A stretch of 64,000 bases of DNA, taken from positions 565,121-629,120 of the forward strand of contig NZ_BMSK01000001.1 of assembly GCF_014649115.1 (NCBI RefSeq), in the 5' to 3' direction. This document shows, piece by piece, positions 18,601 to 26,051 of the stretch (position 1 is its first letter; every line of letters starts with the position of its first letter). Origin of the DNA: Streptomyces eurythermus. Lineage in GTDB: Bacteria > Actinomycetota > Actinomycetes > Streptomycetales > Streptomycetaceae. Below the pieces are notes generated by a model. That model worked only from the letters and a program-made list of their open reading frames with translations, ran no database searches and had not been told where the DNA came from. The translations under genes and the position numbers were made by a program.

Positions 18601-19279
18601 CTGGGACCGTGACCTGGACGCGCTCACCGGAGAGCTGCTGCGCGCCCGGCAGGCCGTCACCGAGGTCCCCCTGCCCCCCACGCTCACCGCGTCCCAGCTG
18701 CTGCGGCTCGCCGAGGACCCCGACGGGCTCGCGCAGGAACTCGCGCGCCCCATGCCGCGCCCCCCGCAACCGGCCGCACGCCGGGGCACCCGGTTCCACG
18801 CCTGGGTCGAGGCCCGCTTCGAGGAGCTGACCCTGCCCCTGCTGGAGCCCGACGAGCTGCCCGGCGGCGACGCCGAGATCGCCGACGAACACGACCTCGA
18901 AGCCCTGAAGGAGGCCTTCGAACGCACCGAGTACGCCCGGCGCACGCCCTACCGGGTGGAGGCCCCGTTCCAGATCACCGTGGCCGGCCGCGTCATCCGG
19001 GGCCGCATCGACGCCGTCTACAAAAACGGCGACGGCGACGAGGCGACGTACGAGATCCTCGACTGGAAGACCGGCCGCACCCGCACCGCCGACCCGCTCC
19101 AGCTCGCCGTGTACCGCCTCGGCTGGGCCGAGCAGCAGGGCGTCCCGCCCGAGTCGGTCACGGCCGCCTTCCTGTACGTGCGCACCGGCGAGGTCGTACG
19201 CCCCGAGGGCCTGCCGGACCGGGCCGCGCTGGAGCGGCTGCTCACGGGTGAGACGGAGAGCACACGGGAGGCGACCTGA
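15668..19279 (+). CDS. adnB: AdnB-type helicase-nuclease (UvrD-like with PD-(D/E)XK nuclease)
   Basis: The 1203-aa protein is the second AdnAB subunit, by homology the main motor. It shows Walker A GAGSGKTTVMAARVVWL, LLDEYQDTS, GDPCQAIYGWRG, HKSKGLEWD, and a C-terminal nuclease domain (GTRFHAWVE, then EILDWKTGR). The four Fe-S cysteines seen in adnA are absent, as is usual for AdnB. A long acidic, Tyr/Pro-rich linker (about residues 860-935, PDDAPDDAPDDAPYDD and later EEPY/GDPY units) separates motor and nuclease. I choose ATG 15668: there is no Shine-Dalgarno but a damage-type -10 lies 8 nt upstream. It lies downstream of adnA on the same strand. Confidence 0.94.
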   Translation: MSAPLTDPEQLKELLGIPFTPEQTACITAPPAPQVIVAGAGSGKTTVMAARVVWLVGTGQVAPEQVLGLTFTNKAAGELAERVRKALVKAGVTDADSVDPDNPPGEPVISTYHAFAGRLLTDHGLRIGLEPSSRLLADATRYQLAARVLREAPGPYPALTRSFADLVSDLLALDSELAEHLVDPEELRAWDAGLLRTLEGAKLTNADLRKVPETAAARRELADLVQRYRAEKRRRDLLDFGDQIALSARLAGIPEVGRLLREEFRVVLLDEYQDTSVAQRVLLAGLFGGGTGHPVTAVGDPCQAIYGWRGASVANLDDFPDHFPGADGRPAARQALSENRRSGGRLLDLANGLAAPLRAMHAGVEALRPAPGAEYDGTVRCALLPTHAEEIDWIADSLAHLVRTGTPPGEIAVLCRTATDFAEIQGALVARDIPVEVVGLSGLLHLPEIADLVAVCEVLQDPGANAALVRLLTGPRWRIGPRDLALLGRRARLLVAHARVDAADDPDRRLAAAVEGVDPAEVISLADALDTFLETPAEGYGDDDGLPFSADARVRFAHLAAELRDLRRSLSDPLMDVLHRVLAVTGLEVELSASPHALAARRRETLSNFLDIAASFAASDGEATLLAFLGFLRTAAQYEKGLDNALPGGENTVKVLTAHKSKGLEWDVVAVPGLVTGTFPSAQGREKWTAQAKVLPHALRGDTDTLPDVDSWDARGMKSFHEAMKDHQHTEELRLGYVTFTRPRSLLLGSGHWWGPSQKKKRGPSDFLKALYDHCAAGYGEIEAWAEEPAEDAENPALHTAGADQVWPLPLDAGALARRRAAARTVLAHLDALAASPEGPGPALHDPAGDEHPDWPAPPDDAPDDAPDDAPYDDLYGEEPYDAPYDEEPYEEPYGDPYDGDPYEDAPHEDGLPPYGHEPGGDEEPYGPEPDGRTHEALPAGPTGLVPHQASAPPDGPRTAAPRPGTGLTPEEARTIASWDRDLDALTGELLRARQAVTEVPLPPTLTASQLLRLAEDPDGLAQELARPMPRPPQPAARRGTRFHAWVEARFEELTLPLLEPDELPGGDAEIADEHDLEALKEAFERTEYARRTPYRVEAPFQITVAGRVIRGRIDAVYKNGDGDEATYEILDWKTGRTRTADPLQLAVYRLGWAEQQGVPPESVTAAFLYVRTGEVVRPEGLPDRAALERLLTGETESTREAT
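18238..18456 (+). repeat. Acidic Tyr/Pro repeat tract in adnB
   Basis: The DNA runs through reiterated GACGACGCCCCG and GAGGAGCCGTACGAC-like units, encoding DDAP triplets and then many xxPY units. It looks like slippage-driven expansion of an unstructured linker. The reading frame is intact throughout. Confidence 0.75.
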
Positions 19280-19302
19280 GTGTGACGAACCGCCCGCCGA
19301 GG

Positions 19303-19325
19303 TTGTCGGTGCGGGCCGATAGGCT
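19303..19325 (+). promoter_or_regulatory. RecA-independent DNA-damage promoter (PafBC-type) for the M20 dipeptidase
   Basis: TTGTCGGTG (19303-19311), 8 bases, TAGGCT (19320-19325) matches TTGTCRGTG-N8-TAnnnT at every defined base. The ATG follows after 6 nt, so the mRNA is likely leaderless. This is the best match of the four in the window. Confidence 0.85.
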
Positions 19326-19331
19326 CGGAGC

Positions 19332-20735
19332 ATGAGCCAGACCCCGGACAGCGCCGTCCGCACGTACATCGAGCAGCACCGCGCCGCCTTCCTCGACGAC
19401 CTCGCCGCGTGGCTGCGCATCCCCTCCGTGTCGGCCCGGCCCGACCACGCGCCCGATGTACGGCGCAGCGCCGACTGGCTCGCCGGCAAGCTCGAGGACA
19501 CCGGCTTCCCCACCGTGGAGGTCTGGCAGACCCCGGGCGCCCCCGCCGTCTTCGCCGAGTGGCCCTCGGACGACCCGCAGGCGCCGACGGTCCTGGTCTA
19601 CGGCCACCACGACGTCCAGCCCGCCGCCCGCGAGGACGGCTGGGACAGCGACCCCTTCGAGCCCGTCGTGCGCGACGGCCGTCTCTACGCGCGCGGGGCG
19701 GCCGACGACAAGGGCCAGGTGTTCTTCCACACACTCGGCGTCCGCGCCCACCTCGCCGCGACCGGCCGCACCGCACCGGCCGTCGGCCTCAAGCTGCTGA
19801 TCGAGGGCGAGGAGGAGTCCGGCTCCCCGCACTTCCGGGCGCTGGTGGAGGAGCGGGCGGGCCGGCTCGCCGCCGACGCCGTGATCGTCTCCGACACCGG
19901 CATGTGGTCCGAGGACACCCCGACCGTGTGCACCGGCATGCGCGGCCTGGCGGAGTGCGAGATCCGGTTCCACGGACCGGACCAGGACATCCACTCCGGC
20001 TCCTTCGGCGGTGCCGTGCCCAACCCGGCCACCGCCGCCGCCCGCCTGGTCGCCGCCCTGCACGACGAGCACGGGCGCGTGGCGGTACCCGGCTTCTACG
20101 ACGGCATCGTGGAGCTGACCGACCGCGAGCGCGAGCTGTTCGCCGAGCTGCCCTTCGACGAGGAGCGCTGGCTGCGCACGGCCAAGTCGTACGCCGTGCA
20201 CGGCGAGGCCGGTTACACCACCCTGGAGCGCGTCTGGGCCCGGCCCACCGCCGAGGTCAACGGCATGGGCGGCGGCTACCAGGGCCCCGGCAGCAAGACG
20301 ATCATCCCGTCCACGGCCATGGTGAAGCTGTCGTTCCGGCTGGTCGCCGGCCAGGACCGGGACCACATCGAGAAGGCCGTCCGCGCCTGGGCCGCCGAGC
20401 AGGTGCCCGCGGGGATCCGGTGCGAGGTCCTCTTCGGCTCGGCCACGCGCCCGTGCCTGACCCCGCTCGACCATCCCGCGCTGCGGTCCGTGGCCCGCGC
20501 CATGGGCCGCGCCTTCGAGAAACCGGTCCGCTTCACCCGCGAGGGCGGCTCCGGACCCGCCGCCGACCTCCAGGAAGTCCTCGGCGCGCCGGTGCTCTTC
20601 CTGGGCATCTCCGTCCCGTCCGACGGCTGGCACGCCCCCAACGAGAAGGTCGAGCTGGACCTCCTCCTCAAGGGTGTCGAGACCAGCGCCTACCTATGGG
20701 ACGACCTGGCCCGGAACTGGCGTACCGCGCCCTGA
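19332..20735 (+). CDS. M20-family dipeptidase
   Basis: The 467-aa zinc peptidase hydrolyses dipeptides or related amides. Metal-ligand motifs are complete: YGHHDVQP, RGAADDKGQ, EGEEESGSPHF, and a late His in GWHAPNEKVE. The dimerisation (lid) domain lies between about residues 210 and 330, and length fits the M20 dipeptidase group. There is no signal peptide, so it is cytoplasmic. It is transcribed from a perfect-looking damage promoter, which is unusual for a dipeptidase. It sits 52 bp after adnB but its promoter suggests independent expression. Confidence 0.92.
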   Translation: MSQTPDSAVRTYIEQHRAAFLDDLAAWLRIPSVSARPDHAPDVRRSADWLAGKLEDTGFPTVEVWQTPGAPAVFAEWPSDDPQAPTVLVYGHHDVQPAAREDGWDSDPFEPVVRDGRLYARGAADDKGQVFFHTLGVRAHLAATGRTAPAVGLKLLIEGEEESGSPHFRALVEERAGRLAADAVIVSDTGMWSEDTPTVCTGMRGLAECEIRFHGPDQDIHSGSFGGAVPNPATAAARLVAALHDEHGRVAVPGFYDGIVELTDRERELFAELPFDEERWLRTAKSYAVHGEAGYTTLERVWARPTAEVNGMGGGYQGPGSKTIIPSTAMVKLSFRLVAGQDRDHIEKAVRAWAAEQVPAGIRCEVLFGSATRPCLTPLDHPALRSVARAMGRAFEKPVRFTREGGSGPAADLQEVLGAPVLFLGISVPSDGWHAPNEKVELDLLLKGVETSAYLWDDLARNWRTAP

Positions 20736-20886
20736 CCGGCCGGCGCCGTACGGAAGGGCACCGCGCGCGGGGCACACTGGAGGGACCGTCCCGCCCGCCC
20801 CGCCCGGCCCGACCCGGTGCCCTCCCGCCCACGTCCCGCCGAACCGACCGCCGCAAACCGCTGTACTGGGGGAGTTGGAAGCACAC

Positions 20887-21831
20887 GTGACCACCTGGAC
20901 CGACCACACAGCCGACCGACCCATCTCGCTGACCGCCCCGAGCGGCATCGACCGCGCCGCCCACCACCGGCTGGACGAGGCCTGGCTCGCGGCGGCGTGG
21001 AGCCACCCCACGACCCGCTGTTTCGTGGTCTCCGGCGGCCAGGTGCTCATCGACGAGACGCCGGACGGCCGGACCGAACTCGTCATGACGCCGTCCTTCG
21101 AGGCGCCGCTCACCGAGGCACACCGCTACTTCCTCGGCATCGACGAGGAGGGCGTCAGCTACTTCGCGCTCCAGAAGGACTCGCTGCCCGGCCGGATCGA
21201 CCAGTCCGCGCGCCCGGCGGGCCTGCGGGAGGCCGGGCTGCTGCTGTCGCCGCGCGACGCCGGGCTCATGGTGCACGCCGTCGGTCTGGAGAACTGGCAG
21301 CGCACCCACCGTTTCTGCTCCCGCTGCGGTGAGCGCACGGTCATCGCGGCGGCCGGCCACATCCGCCGCTGCCAGGCCTGTGGCGCCGAGCACTACCCGC
21401 GCACCGACCCGGCCGTGATCATGGCGGTGACGGACGAGAAGGACCGCATCCTGCTCGGCCGGCAGGTCCACTGGCCCGAGGGCCGCTTCTCCACGCTCGC
21501 CGGGTTCGTGGAGCCGGGCGAGTCCATCGAGCAGGCGGTGCGCCGTGAGGTGTGCGAGGAGGTCGGCGTCACCGTCGGCCCGGTCGAGTACGTCGCCAGC
21601 CAGCCCTGGCCCTTCCCGTCCAGCCTGATGCTGGGCTTCATGGCCCGCGCCACCTCCACCGAGATCGACGTCGACGGCGACGAGATCCACGAGGCCCGCT
21701 GGTTCTCCCGGGAGGAGCTGGACGCGGCCTTCGAGTCCGGCGAGGTGCTGCCGCCCTACGGCATCTCCATCGCGGCCCGGCTGATCGAGATGTGGTACGG
21801 CAAGCCCCTGCCGACCCGCGGCTTCGTGTGA
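20887..21831 (+). CDS. nudC: NAD(+) diphosphatase NudC (NUDIX)
   Basis: The 314-aa enzyme cleaves NADH/NAD+ to NMN and AMP and can remove NAD caps from RNA in other bacteria. It has an N-terminal NUDIX-like domain and a zinc ribbon with two cysteine pairs (CSRCGE and CQACG). The catalytic NUDIX box GFVEPGESIEQAVRREVCEE follows, with the NudC signature SQPWPFPSS after it. The GTG at 20887 follows GGAAG at about 5 nt; the frame is open upstream but that part looks non-coding. A long bidirectional terminator separates it from the convergent mycoredoxin gene. Confidence 0.95.
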   Translation: MTTWTDHTADRPISLTAPSGIDRAAHHRLDEAWLAAAWSHPTTRCFVVSGGQVLIDETPDGRTELVMTPSFEAPLTEAHRYFLGIDEEGVSYFALQKDSLPGRIDQSARPAGLREAGLLLSPRDAGLMVHAVGLENWQRTHRFCSRCGERTVIAAAGHIRRCQACGAEHYPRTDPAVIMAVTDEKDRILLGRQVHWPEGRFSTLAGFVEPGESIEQAVRREVCEEVGVTVGPVEYVASQPWPFPSSLMLGFMARATSTEIDVDGDEIHEARWFSREELDAAFESGEVLPPYGISIAARLIEMWYGKPLPTRGFV

Positions 21832-21832
21832 C

Positions 21833-21875
21833 ACGTGAAGGGCGGCCCCGGTCCTGCCGGGGCCGCCCTTCACGT
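21833..21875. terminator. Bidirectional terminator between nudC and mycoredoxin
   Basis: A 19-bp perfect stem (ACGTGAAGGGCGGCCCCGG at 21833-21851 with its complement at 21857-21875) with a 5-nt loop lies between the two convergent genes. It can serve both strands. Confidence 0.88.
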
Positions 21876-21900
21876 CGGTCGCGGCGCGAGCCGCCGGGCG

Positions 21901-22143
21901 TTATGCGGCGAGCTTCTGCTTCACCTGGGCCAGCGACGGGTTCGTCAGCGTGGTGCCGTCCGGGAAGAGCACGGTCGGGACCGTCTGGTTGCCGCCGTTC
22001 GCCTTCTCCACGAAAGCGGCGGACTCGGGGTCCTGCTCGATGTTGATCTCGCTGTACGCGATGCCCTCCCGGTCCAGCTGGCTCTTCAGCCGCCGGCAGT
22101 AGCCACACCACGTCGTGCTGTACATCGTCACAGTGCCCTGCAT
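21901..22143 (-). CDS. mrx1: Mycoredoxin (glutaredoxin-like, mycothiol-dependent)
   Basis: The 80-aa thioredoxin-fold protein has the active site TWCGYC (about residues 11-16) and the cis-proline turn TVPTVLFPDG. Actinobacteria use such Mrx1 proteins to remove mycothiol from oxidised cysteines. The ATG follows GAGGAGAG at about 8 nt. An exact sigma-R promoter lies about 50-75 bp upstream on the same strand, placing it in the disulfide-stress regulon together with moeZ and sigR in this window. The alternative name is NrdH-like or glutaredoxin; the CGYC motif and length favour mycoredoxin. Confidence 0.9.
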   Translation of the reverse strand: MQGTVTMYSTTWCGYCRRLKSQLDREGIAYSEINIEQDPESAAFVEKANGGNQTVPTVLFPDGTTLTNPSLAQVKQKLAA

Positions 22144-22190
22144 GTCTTTCGCTCTCCTCGCACGGCTCGGAAAATCTCGTCGCGAAGGAG

Positions 22191-22216
22191 AACACGGGCG
22201 GGCGGAACCTCATTCC
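22191..22216 (-). promoter_or_regulatory. Sigma-R promoter of the mycoredoxin gene
   Basis: Read on the minus strand: GGAAT (22216-22212), 18 bases, GTT (22193-22191). All eight consensus bases match. The start codon lies 48 nt downstream. Confidence 0.85.
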
Positions 22217-22320
22217 CGGGCGGGGTATGCCCCCCGGCGCTCCCCGCGCGCGGTCGGTGTGATGCCTGCCGCATCGGTACGACGATCAGCCTGTAATCAG
22301 TACGACTGCGAGTCCCCGCC

Positions 22321-22329
22321 TGTGGACAA
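22321..22329 (-). other. Single DnaA-box 9-mer upstream of uvrD2
   Basis: TGTGGACAA on the plus strand is TTGTCCACA on the minus strand, the preferred Streptomyces DnaA box. It sits 40 bp before the uvrD2 start, over the likely promoter. Confidence 0.5.
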
Positions 22330-22368
22330 CTCGCACAGCCGTCCCGGGCGACCTGGCAGCATGGCGGT

Positions 22369-24564
22369 GTGACAGCAGCAACGCATTCCACCCTCTTCCC
22401 GCGGGTCCCGGAGTCGCCCGACGCGGTGCTCGAAGGGCTCGACCCCGAGCAGCGCGAGGTGGCCACCGCCCTGCACGGTCCGGTGTGCGTGCTGGCCGGA
22501 GCGGGCACGGGCAAGACCCGGGCGATCACCCACCGCATCGCCTACGGGGTGCGCGCCGGCATCCTGCAGCCGTCCAGCGTGCTCGCCGTCACCTTCACCG
22601 CCCGCGCCGCCGGAGAGATGCGCGGCCGGCTGCGCCAGCTCGGCGCCCAGGGCGTCCAGGCCCGCACCTTCCACTCCGCCGCCCTGCGTCAGCTCCAGTA
22701 CTTCTGGCCGAAAGCGATCGGTGGCTCCATGCCCCGGCTGGTGGACCGCAAGATCCAGCTGGTGGCCGACGCCGCCGCCTCCTTGGGCACCCGCCTCGAC
22801 CGCAACGAGCTGCGGGACGTGACCGCCGAGATCGAATGGTCCAAGGTCACCCAGACCGTCCCCGCCGACTATCCGTACGCGGCTGCGAAGGCCGGCCGGG
22901 AGGCCCCCCGCGACCCGGCCGAGATCGCCCACCTCTACGCCGCCTACGAGGACCTCAAGCGCGACCGCGCGGTGATCGACTTCGAGGACGTCCTGCTGCT
23001 GACCGTCGCCGTCCTCCAGGACCGGCACGACATCGCCGAGCAGGTCCGCGCGCAGTACCAGCACTTCGTCGTGGACGAGTACCAGGACGTCAGCCCCCTC
23101 CAGCAGCGGCTGCTGGACCTGTGGCTCGGCGACCGGGACAACCTGTGCGTCGTGGGCGACGCCAGCCAGACGATCTATTCGTTCACGGGAGCAACCCCCG
23201 ATCATCTGCTCGACTTCCGTGTCCGGCACCCCGGGGCCACGGTCGTGAAGCTGGTCCGTGACTACCGCTCGACCCCCCAGGTGGTGCGCCTCGCCAACGG
23301 CCTGCTCGCCCAGGCGAAGGGCCGCGCCGCCGGACACCGGCTGGAACTCGTCTCTCAGCGCCCCCCGGGACCCGAGCCCGTCTACACCGAGTACACCGAC
23401 GAGCCCGCCGAGGCCGAGGGCGCCGCCCGGCGCATCCGCGAGCTGATCGACGCCGGTGTCCCCGCCGCCGAGATCGCCGTGCTGTTCCGCACGAACTCCC
23501 AGTCCGAGACCTACGAGCAGGCGCTCGCCGACGCCGGGGTCCCCTACCAGCTGCGCGGAGCCGAGCGCTTCTTCGACCGGCCCGAGGTCCGCAAGGCCGG
23601 CGTCGCCCTGCGCGGCGCGGCCCGCTTCGGCGGCAACGACTCCCTGCTGGACGACGCCGTGGACCTGCCCTCGCAGGTGCGGGCGGTGCTGTCCGGCGAA
23701 GGCTGGACCACCGAGCCGCCGGCCGGCTCCGGTGCCGTCCGGGAGCGCTGGGAGTCCCTGGCCGCCCTGGTCGGTCTCGCCCACGACCTCGCCGCCGCCC
23801 GGCCCACGGCCACCCTCGCCGACTTCGTCGCCGAACTGGACGAGCGGGCGAACGCACAGCACGCCCCGACCGTCCAGGGCGTCACCCTCGCCTCCCTGCA
23901 CGCCGCCAAGGGCCTGGAGTGGGACGTCGTCTTCCTGGTCGGCGTCGCCGAGGGCATGATGCCCATCACCTACGCCCGCACGGACGAGCAGATCGAGGAG
24001 GAGCGCCGGCTGCTCTACGTCGGCGTCACCCGCGCCCGCGAACGGCTCCATGTCTCCTGGGCCCTGTCCCGCTCGCCCGGCGGACGCCCCAACCGCAGAC
24101 CGAGCCGCTTCCTGGACGGCCTGCGCCCCGGCACCACCCCCACCGTCGGACACACCGGCGCCGGCACGGGCGGCGGAGTCGAGCGCGGGTTCACCGCCGG
24201 TGCCGTCGCCGCTCCCCGGCGCACCCAGCGCACCCCCGCCCGCTGCCGGGTCTGCGGCCGCACGCTCACCGACGCGGGCGAGATGAAGCTGATGCGCTGC
24301 GCGGACTGCCCCTCGGACATGGACGAAGGGCTCTACGAGCGGCTGCGCGAGTGGCGGGCGGTCCAGGCCGAGCGCAGCGGCCAGCCGGACTTCTGCGTCT
24401 TCACGGACCGGACGCTCATGGCCATCGCGGAAGCCTGCCCGGAGACCTCCGCCGAACTCGCCCGCATCCCTGGTGTCCTCAGCCGCAAGCTGCGCAGCTA
24501 CGGCGCCGATGTTCTGGCCATCTGCGCAGGTCAGGAGCCTGATGAGGCCGACGGGGACGACTGA
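22369..24564 (+). CDS. uvrD2: ATP-dependent DNA helicase UvrD2 with HRDC domain
   Basis: The 731-aa SF1A helicase has Walker A GAGTGKTRAI (about 43-52), VDEYQDVSPLQ, GDASQTIYSFTGA, HAAKGLEWDV and a final GVTRARERLHVSW. A four-cysteine zinc motif follows near residues 625-647 (CRVCG...RCADC). The C terminus carries an HRDC domain (REWRAVQAERSGQPDFCVFTD...IPGVLSRKLRSYG). That domain order is diagnostic for actinobacterial UvrD2. The GTG start has CAGCAT 6 nt upstream and no Shine-Dalgarno. A DnaA box overlaps the upstream region. wblC with its leader follows on the same strand. Confidence 0.94.
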   Translation: MTAATHSTLFPRVPESPDAVLEGLDPEQREVATALHGPVCVLAGAGTGKTRAITHRIAYGVRAGILQPSSVLAVTFTARAAGEMRGRLRQLGAQGVQARTFHSAALRQLQYFWPKAIGGSMPRLVDRKIQLVADAAASLGTRLDRNELRDVTAEIEWSKVTQTVPADYPYAAAKAGREAPRDPAEIAHLYAAYEDLKRDRAVIDFEDVLLLTVAVLQDRHDIAEQVRAQYQHFVVDEYQDVSPLQQRLLDLWLGDRDNLCVVGDASQTIYSFTGATPDHLLDFRVRHPGATVVKLVRDYRSTPQVVRLANGLLAQAKGRAAGHRLELVSQRPPGPEPVYTEYTDEPAEAEGAARRIRELIDAGVPAAEIAVLFRTNSQSETYEQALADAGVPYQLRGAERFFDRPEVRKAGVALRGAARFGGNDSLLDDAVDLPSQVRAVLSGEGWTTEPPAGSGAVRERWESLAALVGLAHDLAAARPTATLADFVAELDERANAQHAPTVQGVTLASLHAAKGLEWDVVFLVGVAEGMMPITYARTDEQIEEERRLLYVGVTRARERLHVSWALSRSPGGRPNRRPSRFLDGLRPGTTPTVGHTGAGTGGGVERGFTAGAVAAPRRTQRTPARCRVCGRTLTDAGEMKLMRCADCPSDMDEGLYERLREWRAVQAERSGQPDFCVFTDRTLMAIAEACPETSAELARIPGVLSRKLRSYGADVLAICAGQEPDEADGDD

Positions 24565-24577
24565 GTGGAACTCGTCG

Positions 24578-24617
24578 AAAAAATAGTTTGCGCATGCCCC
24601 GGCAATCCCCATAGGTT
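24578..24617 (+). promoter_or_regulatory. wblC promoter with AT-rich WhiB7-type element
   Basis: A -35 TTGCGC (24588-24593), an 18-bp spacer and a -10 TAGGTT (24612-24617) form a good promoter. Directly before the -35 is AAAAAATA (24578-24585), a striking AT block in this GC-rich DNA. WhiB7/WblC proteins bind such an AT stretch with their AT-hook next to the -35 and autoactivate. Transcription would start near 24624, giving a leader of about 600 nt before wblC. Confidence 0.75.
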
Positions 24618-24622
24618 CTAGG

Positions 24623-24701
24623 CACGGAAGCAGCGGCCTTCTCGAAGGCCCCGGTTCCGTGTTGTACTTGCACATCCGAGCGGACTGGTTCACTCCAGTC
24701 C
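24623..24701 (+). promoter_or_regulatory. Structured 5' part of the wblC leader
   Basis: Two hairpins follow the predicted start site. One has outer arms CACGGAA/TTCCGTG (24623-24629, 24655-24661) around an inner GGCCTT-CTCG-AAGGCC stem. The other is GGACTGG/CCAGTCC (24682-24688, 24695-24701). They precede the ribosome site of the upstream ORF and could control its translation. Confidence 0.6.
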
Positions 24702-24728
24702 CTGAGACGCCGAGAGGAGGCGAGTCCA

Positions 24729-25049
24729 GTGATCAGCATCAACTTCAGCACCATCAGCACGGCCAAACTGACCGATCGCTCGGCCGTCTCCACGTGCATG
24801 CTCGGCGCCTCGAACCAGGGCACCGGTCTGTCCGGCATCTCTGCCGTGCGTCCGGCGTCCTCCGTTGCCCCCGCGGGCCTTCCCGTCCGCGAGCGCGATG
24901 AGCGACCGAGCAAGGCACTGGAAGCGGTAGTGGCACAGGCGCACGCCTATGCCTTTGCGGCGGCCGGTGCCGGATTCCGGAAGCAGACGACGCAGCACCA
25001 CCTGATGTGGGCCTTCCGTGGGCCAGAACCCTGGAGTGATCCAGCCTGA
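24729..25049 (+). CDS. Translated upstream ORF in the wblC leader (106 aa)
   Basis: A GTG at 24729 follows a consensus AGGAGG (24715-24720) at 8 nt, so translation is likely efficient. The 106-aa product has no domain I recognise. It contains a Ser/Thr-rich N terminus (STISTAKLTDRS), an Arg/Glu-rich middle and an Ala-rich helix near residue 70. Its TGA (25047-25049) lies inside the first arm of an 8-bp hairpin that is followed at once by a strong intrinsic terminator. A translating or stalled ribosome would therefore alter folding of the attenuator. Ribosome-mediated attenuation of whiB7/wblC through an upstream ORF has been described in actinobacteria. The peptide may or may not have a function of its own. 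Confidence 0.72.
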   Translation: MISINFSTISTAKLTDRSAVSTCMLGASNQGTGLSGISAVRPASSVAPAGLPVRERDERPSKALEAVVAQAHAYAFAAAGAGFRKQTTQHHLMWAFRGPEPWSDPA

Positions 25050-25116
25050 TCGCCGATCAGGCCGGCGCCTTCAGGGCCGCGGAACCCCATCCGGGATCCG
25101 CGGCCCTTCTGTTTGT
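25044..25116 (+). promoter_or_regulatory. Attenuator of wblC (hairpin plus intrinsic terminator)
   Basis: An 8-bp perfect hairpin (GCCTGATC 25044-25051 with GATCAGGC 25055-25062) contains the stop codon of the upstream ORF. Eleven bases later a perfect 11-bp stem (AGGGCCGCGGA 25073-25083 with its complement 25097-25107) runs into TTCTGTTTGT. This is the only clear intrinsic terminator with a T-rich tail near wblC, and it lies about 105 nt upstream of the wblC start. I read it as a conditional terminator. Confidence 0.82.
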
Positions 25117-25222
25117 CCCGAACGGGACGGCGGAGCGAAGGGGCCTCGGGACAAGAAAAGAACCCGGTACCAAGCCGACACCCGGTCAACCGGCCGGAAC
25201 GAACAGACGAGGAAGACCAATC

Positions 25223-25591
25223 GTGCAACTCGAAGCGCACGCCCCGTCCGTACCGCCTTCGCAAACGATCCCCCCGCCCGGCCTCACGGAGGACTCCACC
25301 TTGACCCCCCTCACCGCGCTCACCGCGCTCGACGACGCCATCGAGAACCTCGGCGTAGCCGTACCCTGCCGCTCCTACGACCCGGAGGTCTTCTTCGCCG
25401 AGTCGCCCGCGGACGTGGAGTACGCCAAGTCCCTGTGCCGCACCTGCCCGCTGATCGAGGCATGCCTCGCCGGAGCCAAGGAGCGGCGCGAGCCCTGGGG
25501 TGTCTGGGGTGGCGAGCTGTTCGTCCAGGGTGTCGTCGTCGCCCGGAAGCGGCCGCGTGGCCGCCCGCGGAAGAACCCGGTCACGGCATGA
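25223..25591 (+). CDS. wblC: WhiB-family transcriptional regulator WblC (WhiB7)
   Basis: The 122-aa Fe-S protein is the master activator of intrinsic antibiotic resistance in actinomycetes and works with the housekeeping sigma factor. Its four cluster cysteines are C49, C72, C75 and C81 (CRTCPLIEAC). The GVWGG turn is at 93-97. The C-terminal AT-hook RPRGRPRKN (111-119) distinguishes WhiB7/WblC from other WhiB proteins. It starts at GTG 25223 behind GAGGAAG. Regulation is by the AT-rich promoter, the upstream ORF and the attenuator described separately. The stop overlaps the next small gene as ATGA. Its product is known to raise sigR transcription in S. coelicolor, and sigR lies 29 kb away here. 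Confidence 0.96.
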   Translation: MQLEAHAPSVPPSQTIPPPGLTEDSTLTPLTALTALDDAIENLGVAVPCRSYDPEVFFAESPADVEYAKSLCRTCPLIEACLAGAKERREPWGVWGGELFVQGVVVARKRPRGRPRKNPVTA

Positions 25592-25911
25592 ACACCGCAG
25601 GAACAATCGATCGCCCCCTCACGCACGACCCCAAGAAGCAGGCCCCGATGAAGCCGTCCACCAGCGAGCCCGCCGGCTCCGCGATCCCAGACTCCACCAA
25701 CACCGGCGCGACCGAAGCGCGCCAGAACAGGAACCGTGAGATGCAACTCATGCAAGAAGCCCTGGCTCGCGCGCATATGCACGACCGGCTTCATGACGCC
25801 GTACGGGAACGCCGGGCCATGCGCCTGGCGGTCGCCCAGCGGATGCAGCGCCGGGCCGAGCGCGCCTCGCTGCGCGCGCGCCGCGCGCTCGCCATGGCCG
25901 TCATGCAGTGA
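25588..25911 (+). CDS. Small basic helical protein coupled to wblC
   Basis: The ATG at 25588 overlaps the wblC stop (ATGA), so it is translationally coupled and co-transcribed. The 107-aa product has a disordered first half rich in Thr, Ser and Pro. Its strongly basic helical second half (AHMHDRLHDAVRERR, then QRMQRRAERASLRARRAL) has a heptad-like pattern. In-frame Met codons at 25648 and 25741 are alternative starts. I know of no assigned function. Its coupling to wblC suggests a part in the same antibiotic-stress response, but that is inference from position only. Confidence 0.78.
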   Translation: MNTAGTIDRPLTHDPKKQAPMKPSTSEPAGSAIPDSTNTGATEARQNRNREMQLMQEALARAHMHDRLHDAVRERRAMRLAVAQRMQRRAERASLRARRALAMAVMQ

Positions 25912-25959
25912 TGAACACCTGAGCAGCGGTGGCCTCCCGGACCCGGGAGGCGAAGCTCC

Positions 25960-25999
25960 CCGCGGGGGCCGGTCCGGCCGAACGGACCGGCCCCCGCGG
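25960..25999 (+). terminator. Strong hairpin terminator after the wblC operon
   Basis: A 17-bp perfect stem (arms 25960-25976 and 25983-25999, beginning CCGCGGGGGCC) with a 6-nt GCCGAA loop lies 48 bp past the stop of the small coupled gene. There is no T tract, as is common in Streptomyces. It also faces the end of the convergent ABC1 gene. Confidence 0.85.
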
Positions 26000-26051
26000 C
26001 GCGTCGCGCCCCGCCGGGAGGCCCGCTCAGAAACCCCGGACGCGCGCCGGA

